From Litorimonas sp965205225 (GTDB lineage: Bacteria; Pseudomonadota; Alphaproteobacteria; Caulobacterales; Maricaulaceae), in the NCBI GenBank assembly GCA_965205225.1, contig CBDBFZ010000002.1:1155369-1219368 (forward strand): a stretch of DNA of 64,000 nucleotides. The letters are read 5' to 3'. Positions 19,331 to 29,252 of the stretch are shown here, piece after piece. Each line of letters begins with the position of its first letter. The stretch's first letter is position 1. Below the pieces are notes generated by a model. It did no database searches and was not told the origin of the DNA. It saw only the letters and a program-made list of their open reading frames with translations. Position numbers and translations under genes: made by a program.

Positions 19331-20671
19331 ATGAGCGATACGCCAACTCTCGCGACGCCGCCCAAGCGTGCCTTACCAGACATTTTTCAAAACTATCTGC
19401 GCCCACGCATGCTCGGGATGTTGTCGCTCGGCTTTGCCTCCGGCCTGCCCTACCTGCTCCTCTATTCGGAGCTGGCCTACTGGATGAAGAAAGAAGGCGT
19501 TGACCTGTCCGTTATTGGTTTCTTCGCCTGGATTGGCCTCGCCTATACGCTGAAGGTCTTGTGGGCCCCTGTCGTGGACCGGCTGGAAATCCCCTGGTTG
19601 ACGGTGCGAATGGGACATCGCCGATCATGGATGCTCTTGGCCATCACCGGCACGGTGATCGGCCTGCTGGTGATCGCATCGGCCGATCCATCAACGTCGG
19701 TCAGGCCGCTCGTGATCGGTGCGGTGATCCTGGCGACCTCCGGGGCCACGCTTGATATATCAATCGATGCCTGGCGGATTGAAGCTGCTCCGACCGATGA
19801 GCAGACCAATATGGCGGCCAGCTACGTGCTGGGCTACCGGCTGGCCATCTGGGGCGCTGGCCTGTCCTATATTGTCGCGGGGTTGTTCAACTGGAACATT
19901 GCCTATCTCTTCATGGCCTCAGTGATGGCTCTGAATGGCTGTGTTGTGTTCTTCATTCAGGAGCCTGCGCGTGAAATTCGCAAACGCACCGCCAACGCCA
20001 AAGAGGCCATGCTGGAAAATATTGTCCGGCCTTTTTTCGGCTTTGTAGAGCGGCTAGGTCTCTGGACACCGATTGTATTTCTTCTGGTCGCAACCTATCT
20101 GATATCCGACAAGACAATGGGGCCAATGGCCAGACCCATGTATCAGGCAATCGGCTATACCGAAATTCAGGTCGGTCTTGTCCCGTCATTCTTTGGTCCT
20201 TGGCCCGTCATCATCGGGGGGTTTGTCGCCGGCGCCATCAGCCTCAGACTGGGCTTGGTGCGCTGCTTGCTGATCGGGTCTGCATTGATGGTCGTAACCA
20301 ATGCCGCCTTTGCCTGGTTATCGACAGTAAGCGAGCCGAAGACTGTCTATCTGTTCGTGACGGTCGGGGCCGATAATCTTGCGGCTGGTTTCGCTGCGAC
20401 GGTCTTTATCGCCTATCTTTCGTCCCTTTGCGATTTGAAATTCGCGGCCACACAATATGCGTTTCTGTCCGCCATGTTCAATTTAATCGGGAAATCCATG
20501 TCCGGATTTACCGGCATGATCGCGGACAAAATGGGATTTGAAGAGTTCTTCATATTTTCCGCCCTGCTCGGCGTGCCAGCGATTGTTCTGGCATTGATCC
20601 TGCTGTTCTTCGGCCCGGATAGCGCCAAGGGAATTCGGCTCGAACAGGCCCTTGAGCCTTCAACCAATTAA
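19331..20671 (+). CDS. ampG: AmpG-like muropeptide MFS permease
   Basis: 446 residues from MSDTPTLATP. The earlier in-frame start at 19292 lies too close to IS5 copy C and lacks family sequence. About 12 hydrophobic segments, beginning with LGMLSLGFASGLPYLLL, the AmpG hallmark near residue 32. Further family signs are the TLKVLWAPVVD loop and ATLDISIDAWRIE. AmpG imports anhydro-muropeptides for cell-wall recycling, and in some bacteria this controls beta-lactamase induction. It ends 16 bp before mutS and is likely first in that operon. The IS pair upstream may have replaced its native promoter. Confidence 0.88.
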   Translation: MSDTPTLATPPKRALPDIFQNYLRPRMLGMLSLGFASGLPYLLLYSELAYWMKKEGVDLSVIGFFAWIGLAYTLKVLWAPVVDRLEIPWLTVRMGHRRSWMLLAITGTVIGLLVIASADPSTSVRPLVIGAVILATSGATLDISIDAWRIEAAPTDEQTNMAASYVLGYRLAIWGAGLSYIVAGLFNWNIAYLFMASVMALNGCVVFFIQEPAREIRKRTANAKEAMLENIVRPFFGFVERLGLWTPIVFLLVATYLISDKTMGPMARPMYQAIGYTEIQVGLVPSFFGPWPVIIGGFVAGAISLRLGLVRCLLIGSALMVVTNAAFAWLSTVSEPKTVYLFVTVGADNLAAGFAATVFIAYLSSLCDLKFAATQYAFLSAMFNLIGKSMSGFTGMIADKMGFEEFFIFSALLGVPAIVLALILLFFGPDSAKGIRLEQALEPSTN

Positions 20672-20687
20672 CGTCACAACCCTGACT

Positions 20688-23336
20688 ATGAGCGCCAAGA
20701 CCGCCAACAAACCCACACCTATGATGGTGCAATATCTCGCCATCAAGGAAGAGGTCGGGGAAGAGGCTCTGCTGTTCTACAGAATGGGTGATTTCTACGA
20801 ACTGTTCTTCGATGATGCCGTGCGCGCCGCTGCTGCGCTGGACATCGCATTGACCAAACGCGGCAAACATGCGGAACAGGCGATCCCGATGTGCGGCGTG
20901 CCGGTCCACGCAGCAGAGACCTATCTCGCTCGTCTGATCAAGGCGGGCTTTCGCGTTGCAGTCTGCGAGCAGACGGAAGATCCGGCAAACGCGAAGAAAC
21001 GTGGATCAAAATCCGTTGTGCGCCGCGAAGTCGTACGGTTGGTTACACCCGGCACCCTATCCGAAGACACGCTTCTTGATGCACGCGACGCCAATATTCT
21101 TGCCGCTGTCGTAACGGGACTCGCGGGCGATGCCGCCTTGGCTTGGGCCGATATTTCGGACGGCAGCTTCCACACCTGTGCTCTGTCCTCGGACGCTCTT
21201 CAGGCCGAAGTAACAGCGTTGCGCCCCTCTGAGTTGCTGATTCCTGAAATCCTCTATGCCGACTGGGCCGATCAGGGCCTGACCCTGACCCCGTTGGCAC
21301 TGACCAAGTTTGATCGGCGCGCGGCAGAGCGGTTGCTGGGCGAACGCTTCGATGTCGCCTCTCTGGACGGGTTTGGCGATTTCTCACCAGAAGAGGTCCG
21401 CGCGGCTGGCGCCCTGGTCGATTATGTTGAACTGACTCAGGCCGGGGACCGCGCCACGCTCGCTCCGCCTCAGCGAACAGTTCGGTCGGGTTGGTTATCC
21501 ATCGACTCGGCAACGCGCGCGTCGCTGGAAATCGACCGGACGCTGCAGGGCAAGCGCAATGGCAGTCTTCTGTCAGTGATTGACAGGACAATGACAGGGC
21601 CCGGCGCCCGATTGCTCGCGGCCAGGCTATCCCGGCCATTAATGGATGCAGCCTGCATCCGCGCGCGCCATGACGCCGTCTCGCAATTGCATGATGAAAC
21701 GGACTGGCGCGCGGAGCTTCTGGAGCTGTTGAAAGCAACGGGCGATGCAGCACGCGCCTGTTCCCGGTTGTTGCTGGGCCGCGGCGGTCCACGCGATCTT
21801 TTGACAATTGGGGCTGCGATTGCCACAGGCGAAGCGATCAATGCGGGACTGGCTAAGCGGCCTTCGCTAACGCCCGTGGCTGCATTGGACGATCAGCTAT
21901 CCGCTCTGTCGCTGGCGGACAAACCTCAGCTCGCTCAGCTTGCGCGCGATCTGTCCAAGGCCATTGTCGAAGACCCGCCTATGCAGGCGCGGGACGGCGG
22001 ATTAGTTGCGCCGGGCTGGTCCGCTGAAATTGATCGGCTTAGATCCCTGCGTGATGAGACGCGGCGGTCGGTTGCGGCCTTGCAGGGTAAGTATGCGTCT
22101 CTAACCGCAATTACCGCGCTCAAGATCAAGCATAATAATGTCCTTGGCTATCATATCGAGGTCAGCCCCAAACATGCCGATACGATGCTGGGCCGTGATG
22201 ATTTCATCCATCGGCAAACCCTGGTTTCGGGCGTGCGATTTACGACGCTCGACCTGTCCGCGCTCGACCGCGAGATTGCCGGGGCGGCGGATAAGGTCCG
22301 GGCCTTGGAGTTGGAAGCGTTCGAGCAGTTTCGTGCGCGGGTTGCAGATTTGGCTCAACCGATCCGCAATGTGGCGAACGCCCTAGCCGTGCTCGATGTG
22401 CATGCCGGTCTGGCGCTGTGGGCACTGGAGAGCGGCGCGATCAAACCGATCATTAATGAGGGGCTTACGCTCGACATAGAAGCCGGGCGGCATCCGGTTG
22501 TGGAGGCGGCTCTGGCCCGTCAGTCCGCAACGCGGTTTACGCCGAACGACACACAACTGGACGGGGCAGGCGGCGATGCGCCTCGTCTGGCGCTGATCAC
22601 AGGTCCCAATATGGCCGGGAAATCGACCTATTTGCGCCAGACAGCCTTGATTATTCTGCTGGCACAGGCGGGCTCTTTTGTACCGGCAAAGAGTACGAAA
22701 CTGGGTCTTGTGGATCGTCTGTTTTCTCGTGTCGGAGCGTCGGATGATCTATCGAAAGGACGCTCTACCTTCATGGTCGAAATGATCGAGACAGCGGCGA
22801 TCCTTAATCAGGCGACAGAGCGCAGCTTTGTCATTCTGGATGAGATTGGGCGCGGCACGGCAACCTTTGACGGTTTGTCCATTGCCTGGGCCTCGGTCGA
22901 ACATCTTCATGCTGTTAATCGGTGCCGGACGCTGTTCGCGACCCATTATAACGAATTGACTGAACTGGTGACCTCGCTTGACGGGGCGCAGAATTTCTCC
23001 TTGCGCGCCCGAGAGCATGAGGGCGAGTTGATCTTTCTGCACGATATCAAAGAGGGCGCGGCTGATCGGTCCTACGGTATTCAGGTCGCAAAACTGGCCG
23101 GGCTGCCGCCCGCGGCTGTTGCGCGGGCGCGGGCTGTGCTGGATCGATTGGAAGCAGATGGCACTGACCTCGGCGTGGGTGACCTGCCGCTGTTTAATGC
23201 GGCCCCGCCAGCACCCCAGCCCCAAGCCAGTGTCGTGGAAGATGCGCTTGCGACCATCGACGCGGACACGCTATCGCCGCGCGACGCACTGGATTTACTC
23301 TATGCGCTGAAACAGAAATTGCAGCCGAAGGCCTGA
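20688..23336 (+). CDS. mutS: DNA mismatch repair ATPase MutS
   Basis: 882 residues from the ATG of MSAKTANKPTP. The mismatch-recognition domain shows FYRMGDFYELFFDDA near 30, including the Phe-x-Glu pair that stacks on the mismatch. The clamp and lever region is in the middle, and the C-terminal ATPase has Walker A GPNMAGKSTYLRQ near 640, Walker B FVILDEIGRGT and the ATHYNEL signature. It recognises mismatches and recruits MutL. The stop overlaps the glnD start (TGATG), so the two are translationally coupled. Confidence 0.98.
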   Translation: MSAKTANKPTPMMVQYLAIKEEVGEEALLFYRMGDFYELFFDDAVRAAAALDIALTKRGKHAEQAIPMCGVPVHAAETYLARLIKAGFRVAVCEQTEDPANAKKRGSKSVVRREVVRLVTPGTLSEDTLLDARDANILAAVVTGLAGDAALAWADISDGSFHTCALSSDALQAEVTALRPSELLIPEILYADWADQGLTLTPLALTKFDRRAAERLLGERFDVASLDGFGDFSPEEVRAAGALVDYVELTQAGDRATLAPPQRTVRSGWLSIDSATRASLEIDRTLQGKRNGSLLSVIDRTMTGPGARLLAARLSRPLMDAACIRARHDAVSQLHDETDWRAELLELLKATGDAARACSRLLLGRGGPRDLLTIGAAIATGEAINAGLAKRPSLTPVAALDDQLSALSLADKPQLAQLARDLSKAIVEDPPMQARDGGLVAPGWSAEIDRLRSLRDETRRSVAALQGKYASLTAITALKIKHNNVLGYHIEVSPKHADTMLGRDDFIHRQTLVSGVRFTTLDLSALDREIAGAADKVRALELEAFEQFRARVADLAQPIRNVANALAVLDVHAGLALWALESGAIKPIINEGLTLDIEAGRHPVVEAALARQSATRFTPNDTQLDGAGGDAPRLALITGPNMAGKSTYLRQTALIILLAQAGSFVPAKSTKLGLVDRLFSRVGASDDLSKGRSTFMVEMIETAAILNQATERSFVILDEIGRGTATFDGLSIAWASVEHLHAVNRCRTLFATHYNELTELVTSLDGAQNFSLRAREHEGELIFLHDIKEGAADRSYGIQVAKLAGLPPAAVARARAVLDRLEADGTDLGVGDLPLFNAAPPAPQPQASVVEDALATIDADTLSPRDALDLLYALKQKLQPKA

Positions 23337-26143
23337 TGTCCCGTAAAATTCTCACCATACCTGATCGAGTCGACGCGCCTCATATTGGAATCAATGCTGA
23401 CGGCCTGCGCGATAAGCTCACGGCAGCAGCCGAGACAGGCGGCGGTCGGACCGAGTCGCTGTCTATTCTCACAAGCGTGTTGAACGTGGCGATGACGCAT
23501 GCCTGGAAACGGTTTGATCATGGCCGACTGGACGGGCTAGAGACGGCCCGGCTAATTGCCGCTATCCATGATGAGATTGTTATGGCGATCTGGAATTATG
23601 CAACGCGTCATGAAGTCCGGGTATCCAATCCGACCGAAAGCGAACGCGTCGCGCTTTGCGCTGTTGGCGGTTATGGCCGTGCGGAAATGGCGCCGCACTC
23701 TGATCTCGATCTTCTCTTCCTGACCAACGACAAGAAAATCTCGTCCTATGTCGAGCGGCTGACAGAATTCGTACTCTACATGCTCTGGGATCTGGGGTTG
23801 AAAGTGGGTCACTCCGTTCGAACCGTCTACCAGTCGATAAAGTTGTGCAAGGATGATCTGACCATCCTGACGTCATTGCTCGATCTTCGGTTTCTGCGCG
23901 GCGATGAATTGCTTGCGGATGAGCTTTATACGCGCTTCCGCCGGGAGGTCACCAAAGGATCTGGCCGCGCCTACATCGCAGGTAAGCTGGCCGAGCGGGA
24001 TGAGCGGCATGAATGCGAAGGTAATTCGCGATATGTGATTGAGCCGAACATCAAGGAAGGTAAGGGCGGGCTGCGCGATCTGCATGTGCTGTACTGGATT
24101 GCGCGGTTTCTTGATCAGCAGGGTCAGTTGGTCGACCCTCAGCAGGCTGAAGATTATGTTGGCATGGGCTTGTTTGATCAGCAGGCAGCAACGCGGTTTC
24201 GCCGGGCTGCAGATTTTCTCTGGCGCGCCCGGCATAATCTGCACTGGATGAGTGGACGAGCTGCAGAAACGCTGTCCTTCGATCGGCAGGTGGAGCTGTG
24301 CCGCCTGATGGGTTACGCGTCGGGACCGGTAGAGGTCGCCGTGGAGCGGTTCATGCGTGAATATTTCACTAATGCCAAAGAGGTCGGCGCGCTGACCCGG
24401 ATCGCCTGTGCCAAACTGGAAGAGCGCCGGGCGATCAAGATCCCTAGCCTCTATAATCTCCTGCCCGGGTCTCGCCGTGATCTGAAGAATCCCAATCTCA
24501 AAATTACGACAGGGCGACTCAACTTCAAGGATCAGATGGAAATCAAAACGGACCCCAGTGTCATTCTGCAACTGTTCGAAACGGCAGGGCGAAGAAATCT
24601 GGACATTCACCCGGATGCGCTCTCGGCGATAGATTTTCGGCGCAATCTCATCGATTCCGATTTTCGCCGCGATCCAGATAATGCGGCTTTGTTTCTGCGC
24701 TTGCTCGAAACGGCCAAGGCTCCTGCTGCGACCTTGCGGATCATGAATGAAGCGGGTGTGCTGGGACGGTATCTGACTGAATTTGGCGGGATCGTTGCGC
24801 GTACCCAGTTCAACATGCACCACGCCTATACGGTTGATGAGCACACATTACGGCTGGTGGATGAAGCCGACAATCTCATGGCCGGTCGGATGGCAGCGAC
24901 CACACCGACTCCGGGCGACGTCGCCATGGCACTGACGAAACAGGAACGCCGGATTTTGATGTTGGCCGGCCTTCTGCATGATACGGGAAAAGGGCAGGGT
25001 GATCAGTGCGTCGAAGGCGCGCAGCTTGCGCGCCGGGCGTGCCGTAGGCTTGGCCAGCAGCGCGAAGTCACGGATACTGTCGCCTGGTTGATTCACTCTC
25101 ATCTGCATATGAGCGAGGCGGCGCAACGGCGTGATATTTCAGACACCGAAACCATTGCCGAGTTCGCGTCTCTGGTCGGCAATCAATCACGTCTGAACCT
25201 TCTTTACGTCCTGACTGTCTGCGATATTCGGGCGGTCGGTCCCGGTGTCTGGAATGACTGGAAAGGGACTTTGCTGAAGTCACTCTACATAACGACCTGT
25301 GATTATCTTGAAGGCCGTGCCGATCTTGACCGTCCATCCCGAGCGGCGTCTCTGCGAGAACAGCTGCTGGAACGGCTTCCAAAGGATATTGCCCGCAAGG
25401 CTGAACCGACGGTGGATCGTCTGGGGCCCAGTTACTGGCTCTCCTTCGATATGGCCGACCTGACCCGTCATGCGCGGTTCATCGACAAGCTGGAGACAAC
25501 AGAGTGTGGCCTGGTTCAGGGTGTTCATACATGGGTGGACCGCCCGCATGAGGCGACAGAGCTCTGGGTGATGAGCGCTGATCGCAAGGGGTTATTTGCA
25601 GACCTCGCCCGCGTGATCGAATCATGTGGCGCGTCGGTGGCCGGGGCCCGCCTGCATACCGGACCGGTTGGAGATGACAACAAGGCTCAGATCCTCAATG
25701 TCTTCTACCTCCAGAATGCAGATTGCAAAGCGTTTGGATCAAGAAATGATACAGCCCGGAAAACGCTGATCAGTCGCGCTCTTGCGGCGATTCAGGGTGC
25801 TACAGATAGCCTGTCTATTCCGGTCGCGCCGGGATCACGCCGGGCCGAAGCCATACCGGTGACGCCGCGGGTGCGTTTCTCCGATTCAGCCTCTGGCGAG
25901 ACGACTATTATCGAAGTCGAAGGTCGTGATCGGCCGGGTCTTCTGTCAGCCCTCTCCGCCGTATTGCGGGACCATGATCTAGAAGTTTTATCTGCGCATA
26001 TTGAGGGGCTGGGGGAGAAAGCCATCGACGCTTTCTATGTGCGTCGCCAAGGGCAGGATGCGCGTTTGCCGGAACGATTAAGGCGACGGGTTCGGGCTGA
26101 TCTTGTTGCCGCCCTATCCGATCCCACTGAAATGGCGGCGTAG
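23336..26143 (+). CDS. glnD: Bifunctional PII uridylyltransferase/uridylyl-removing enzyme
   Basis: 935 residues. The nucleotidyltransferase domain has GGYGRAEM...SDLDLLFL near 110, with the metal-binding Asp pair. The HD domain near 545 (LLHDTGKG) removes UMP. Two ACT domains follow, from about 740 (DRKGLFADLARVIES) and about 856 (DRPGLLSALSAVL), and sense glutamine. GlnD reports nitrogen status through PII proteins. The start overlaps the mutS stop, and murJ begins 7 bp after its end. Confidence 0.97.
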   Translation: MSRKILTIPDRVDAPHIGINADGLRDKLTAAAETGGGRTESLSILTSVLNVAMTHAWKRFDHGRLDGLETARLIAAIHDEIVMAIWNYATRHEVRVSNPTESERVALCAVGGYGRAEMAPHSDLDLLFLTNDKKISSYVERLTEFVLYMLWDLGLKVGHSVRTVYQSIKLCKDDLTILTSLLDLRFLRGDELLADELYTRFRREVTKGSGRAYIAGKLAERDERHECEGNSRYVIEPNIKEGKGGLRDLHVLYWIARFLDQQGQLVDPQQAEDYVGMGLFDQQAATRFRRAADFLWRARHNLHWMSGRAAETLSFDRQVELCRLMGYASGPVEVAVERFMREYFTNAKEVGALTRIACAKLEERRAIKIPSLYNLLPGSRRDLKNPNLKITTGRLNFKDQMEIKTDPSVILQLFETAGRRNLDIHPDALSAIDFRRNLIDSDFRRDPDNAALFLRLLETAKAPAATLRIMNEAGVLGRYLTEFGGIVARTQFNMHHAYTVDEHTLRLVDEADNLMAGRMAATTPTPGDVAMALTKQERRILMLAGLLHDTGKGQGDQCVEGAQLARRACRRLGQQREVTDTVAWLIHSHLHMSEAAQRRDISDTETIAEFASLVGNQSRLNLLYVLTVCDIRAVGPGVWNDWKGTLLKSLYITTCDYLEGRADLDRPSRAASLREQLLERLPKDIARKAEPTVDRLGPSYWLSFDMADLTRHARFIDKLETTECGLVQGVHTWVDRPHEATELWVMSADRKGLFADLARVIESCGASVAGARLHTGPVGDDNKAQILNVFYLQNADCKAFGSRNDTARKTLISRALAAIQGATDSLSIPVAPGSRRAEAIPVTPRVRFSDSASGETTIIEVEGRDRPGLLSALSAVLRDHDLEVLSAHIEGLGEKAIDAFYVRRQGQDARLPERLRRRVRADLVAALSDPTEMAA

Positions 26144-26150
26144 GCCAGGG

Positions 26151-27716
26151 ATGCGTTTACTGCGCTCCACCGCAGTGATCGCGTCGCTGACTCTCGTCAG
26201 TCGGGTCTTCGGTTTGGTGCGTGATGTGCTGATCGCGAAATATCTTGGGGCGGGGGCGGTTTCAGACGCATTTTTCACCGCATTCAAACTGCCTAATGTT
26301 TTTCGCCGCATGTTCGCTGAAGGGGCGTTCAATGCTGCTTTTGTCCCCCTTTACGCCAAGCAAATCGAACAAGAGGGAGAGTCGTCTGCGGATGGCTTCG
26401 CGTCCGAAGCAGCCGTGGCGCTAGTGGTGACAGTCGCGATAATCGTGATCGTGTTCGAGCTGACCATGCCGATCTCGCTCAACATTATTGGCTTTGGGCT
26501 GGACCGCGCCGTCAATGAGAACGGCATTTCACCCTATTATCTGGCAGTTCTCTACGCCATGCTGACCATGCCCTATCTGCTGTTCATGTCGGTGACCGCA
26601 CTTTTCTCGGGCGTGTTGAATACGCGCAACAAGTTTGCATTGGCAGCTGGTGTGCCGATTCTGCTCAACCTGTTCATGATCACGGCTTTACTGCTAACAC
26701 CACAGCTGGGTTGGGGTCAGAGAGAGATTGGGATGGCTCTGGCAGTTGCGATTACCCTGTCCGGCATTGCCCAAGCGGCTGCCGTCGTCTGGGGGGCGCA
26801 GCGATCCGGCATGACGCTACATTTCAAGCGGCCACGCCTGACGCCGGGGGTTAGGCGGTTGGTCATACTGAGTGTGCCGGGGATTATCAGCGCGGGCAAT
26901 ACCCAGATCAACCTGCTGGTCAGCCACCTGATCGCGACCTTCCAGAGCAGCGCCGCCAGCTGGCTGACTTATGCGGATCGTCTCTATCAGCTGCCGCTTG
27001 GTATGATCGGTATTGCCATGGGTGTGGCTCTGCTGCCGTCTCTCTCTCGGAGTTTGCGGGCCGGGAATGAGGTGTTGGCGATGAGTTCGATGAACCGCGC
27101 CATCGAACTGTCCATGCTGTTCACGCTGCCAGCTGTGGTGGCGCTCTTCGTCGTACCTGACTTGCTGATTGCCGGTCTGTTTGAGCGCGGCGAGTTCACG
27201 TCAACCACGACCTTGCAGGTCGCCAAGGCGCTCAAACTTTTTGCTCTGGGTCTGCCTGCCTTTGTCTTGCTTAAAGTTCTGACACCGGCCTTCTTTGCGC
27301 GGGAAGACACACGCACACCGATGATCTGGGCGGGGATATCCGCGGTGATCAATATTGGCGTTGGCTATGCTCTGTTTCAGACCATCGGGTTTCAGGGTCT
27401 CGCGCTCGCGACCTCACTGGCCGCCTGGGTCAATGTGGCCGGGCTCTCAGTATTGCTGACCCGAAGCCGTCATCTGGTGGTGGATCGTCGCCTGATAAGG
27501 CGGCTACCGCGCATTGCGCTCTCAGCGGCTGTCATGGGCGGTGTTCTGGCATGGGGGGAACGCTATGTGCCAAACCTTGGAGACACCGGGTTGATGACCG
27601 ATGCGCTTACGCTCGCCGCACTCACGGGCGTAGGCGGAGTCGTCTTCGTTCTTGCCGCCGCAATTCTTCGCGCTTATGGCCTCGCCGACGTGAAAGAAGC
27701 ATTCCAGCGGTCATGA
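26151..27716 (+). CDS. murJ: Lipid II flippase MurJ
   Basis: 521 residues from MRLLRSTAVIASLTLVSRV; the upstream ATG at 26103 lies inside glnD and lacks family sequence. About 14 membrane segments. The MOP-family front SRVFGLVRDVLIAKYLGAG, the motif FKLPNVFRRMFAEGAFNAAFVP and SLSRSLRAGN are all present. MurJ moves lipid-linked peptidoglycan precursor across the inner membrane. It overlaps trpS by ATGA. The order glnD-murJ-trpS is conserved in Alphaproteobacteria. Confidence 0.96.
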   Translation: MRLLRSTAVIASLTLVSRVFGLVRDVLIAKYLGAGAVSDAFFTAFKLPNVFRRMFAEGAFNAAFVPLYAKQIEQEGESSADGFASEAAVALVVTVAIIVIVFELTMPISLNIIGFGLDRAVNENGISPYYLAVLYAMLTMPYLLFMSVTALFSGVLNTRNKFALAAGVPILLNLFMITALLLTPQLGWGQREIGMALAVAITLSGIAQAAAVVWGAQRSGMTLHFKRPRLTPGVRRLVILSVPGIISAGNTQINLLVSHLIATFQSSAASWLTYADRLYQLPLGMIGIAMGVALLPSLSRSLRAGNEVLAMSSMNRAIELSMLFTLPAVVALFVVPDLLIAGLFERGEFTSTTTLQVAKALKLFALGLPAFVLLKVLTPAFFAREDTRTPMIWAGISAVINIGVGYALFQTIGFQGLALATSLAAWVNVAGLSVLLTRSRHLVVDRRLIRRLPRIALSAAVMGGVLAWGERYVPNLGDTGLMTDALTLAALTGVGGVVFVLAAAILRAYGLADVKEAFQRS

Positions 27717-28771
27717 GCACAAACGATACTTCCAGTTCCGATTTCAAAGGCCCTGAGCGGGTATTTTCTGGCGTGCAGCCGACGGGATCGCTGCATCTGG
27801 GCAATTATCTGGGTGCGCTGAAAAAATTCGCCCGGCTGCAATATGACCATGAATGTATTTACTGCATCGTTGATCTGCATGCGATCACCATACCGCAGGA
27901 TCCGCACAATATGGCGGATCAGACCCGCCATATTGCGGCGGCGTTTCTGGCTGCGGGTGTTCAACCGGACAAAGTTCTGGTCTATGCGCAGTCGGCCGTC
28001 CCGGCGCACACGGAACTGGCATGGTATTTCAACTGCGTCGCTAGGATTGGCTGGCTCGACCGCATGACCCAGTTCAAGGATAAAGCCGGGAAAAACGCGG
28101 AGCGATCCAGCGTTGGTCTCTATGTCTATCCTGTCCTTCAGGCAGCAGATATACTGGCCTTCAAGGCGACGCATGTTCCGGTTGGTGAAGATCAGAAACA
28201 GCATCTGGAACTGTCGCGCGATATTGCTGCCAAGTTCAATCATGATTTTGGTGCGCCGCAAGGCCAGTCCAACTTTTTCCCATTACCAGAGCCTTTGATC
28301 GACGGCCCTGGCGCGCGAGTCATGAGCTTGCGTGACGGAACTAAGAAGATGTCTAAGTCCGATCCGTCGGATGCGTCGCGTATCAATCTGACAGATGACG
28401 CGGACAAGATCGCCAAGAAAATCCGCAAGGCCAAGACAGACACGGGTCATGTGCCGGGCACGGTCGAAGATTTGGATGGGCGTCCTGACATCGCCAATCT
28501 AGTCGGTATTTATGCGGCTCTGGCCGATATATCTGATGCCGACGTTCTGGCCCAGCATGAAGGCTCGCAATTCGGGCCGTTTAAGAGTGCGCTGGCTGAT
28601 GTCGCGGTCGAAACGCTGCGCCCGGTTTCTGACTTGATGCGCCGATATCTGTTAGACTTGGATGAGTTGGACCGCATTTTAGCGCGCTCGGCTGACGCGG
28701 CCCGGACGATTTCTGAACCTATTCTGGCGGATGTCCGCCGTATTATTGGATTTCACGGGAGCCAATCATGA
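27713..28771 (+). CDS. trpS: Tryptophanyl-tRNA synthetase
   Basis: 352 residues. The HIGH-like class I motif is PTGSLHLGNYLGAL near 22, the tryptophan-binding region includes QAADILAF, and the second signature is KKMSKSDPSD near 208. It charges tRNA-Trp. The ATG overlaps the murJ stop (ATGA), and its own stop overlaps the start of the copper-chaperone gene, so the block mutS-glnD-murJ-trpS-pcuAC reads as one operon. Confidence 0.97.
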   Translation: MSTNDTSSSDFKGPERVFSGVQPTGSLHLGNYLGALKKFARLQYDHECIYCIVDLHAITIPQDPHNMADQTRHIAAAFLAAGVQPDKVLVYAQSAVPAHTELAWYFNCVARIGWLDRMTQFKDKAGKNAERSSVGLYVYPVLQAADILAFKATHVPVGEDQKQHLELSRDIAAKFNHDFGAPQGQSNFFPLPEPLIDGPGARVMSLRDGTKKMSKSDPSDASRINLTDDADKIAKKIRKAKTDTGHVPGTVEDLDGRPDIANLVGIYAALADISDADVLAQHEGSQFGPFKSALADVAVETLRPVSDLMRRYLLDLDELDRILARSADAARTISEPILADVRRIIGFHGSQS

Positions 28772-29229
28772 AACATGTTCTGATCTCTGCCTTAACAGCA
28801 GCCTCTCTTGTTCTCACCGCCTGTACCGGCGGGGACATAGAGACGAATGATACGCTGGACGCTGTCTCTGCCAGCTTTGATATCATCAACGCCTATGTGT
28901 CTCCGCCCATGAAGAGGCGTGATGTGGCAACAGGGTTCTTCACCGTGACGAATAATGGTGATGATGATCGCCTCATTCTGGCCTCGAGCCCGATCGCCCA
29001 GTCGGTCGAGATACACACGCATTCCACGTCGGATGGCGTGATGGCGATGCGCCAGGTGGACGGAGTTGATTTGCCAGCAGGCGAAACTGTCGAGTTCAAG
29101 CCTGGAAGTTATCATCTGATGATGTTTGGTGTTGATCTCGCCGAAAATGCGACGGATGCATCCGTGACGCTGACCTATGCGAGCGGTTATGAAATGACGT
29201 TGAGCGTCCCGATTCAACCGCGCGGGTAA
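28768..29229 (+). CDS. PCu(A)C-type periplasmic copper chaperone, lipoprotein
   Basis: 153 residues. The signal ends in a lipobox LTAC at residue 19, so it should be membrane-anchored in the periplasm. The DUF461/PCuAC fold shows the metal ligands in spacing: EIHTHS, M...M in VMAMRQ, and HLMMFG. These proteins deliver Cu(I) to cytochrome oxidase. No oxidase gene is nearby. Start overlaps the trpS stop (ATGA). Confidence 0.92.
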   Translation: MKHVLISALTAASLVLTACTGGDIETNDTLDAVSASFDIINAYVSPPMKRRDVATGFFTVTNNGDDDRLILASSPIAQSVEIHTHSTSDGVMAMRQVDGVDLPAGETVEFKPGSYHLMMFGVDLAENATDASVTLTYASGYEMTLSVPIQPRG

Positions 29230-29252
29230 GCTGCAAGCGCGGCGTCTTCGGG

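Noticed and set aside
23873..24844. Long minus-strand ORF opposite glnD
   Set aside because: Fully antisense to a clear glnD; no start signal or recognisable domain.
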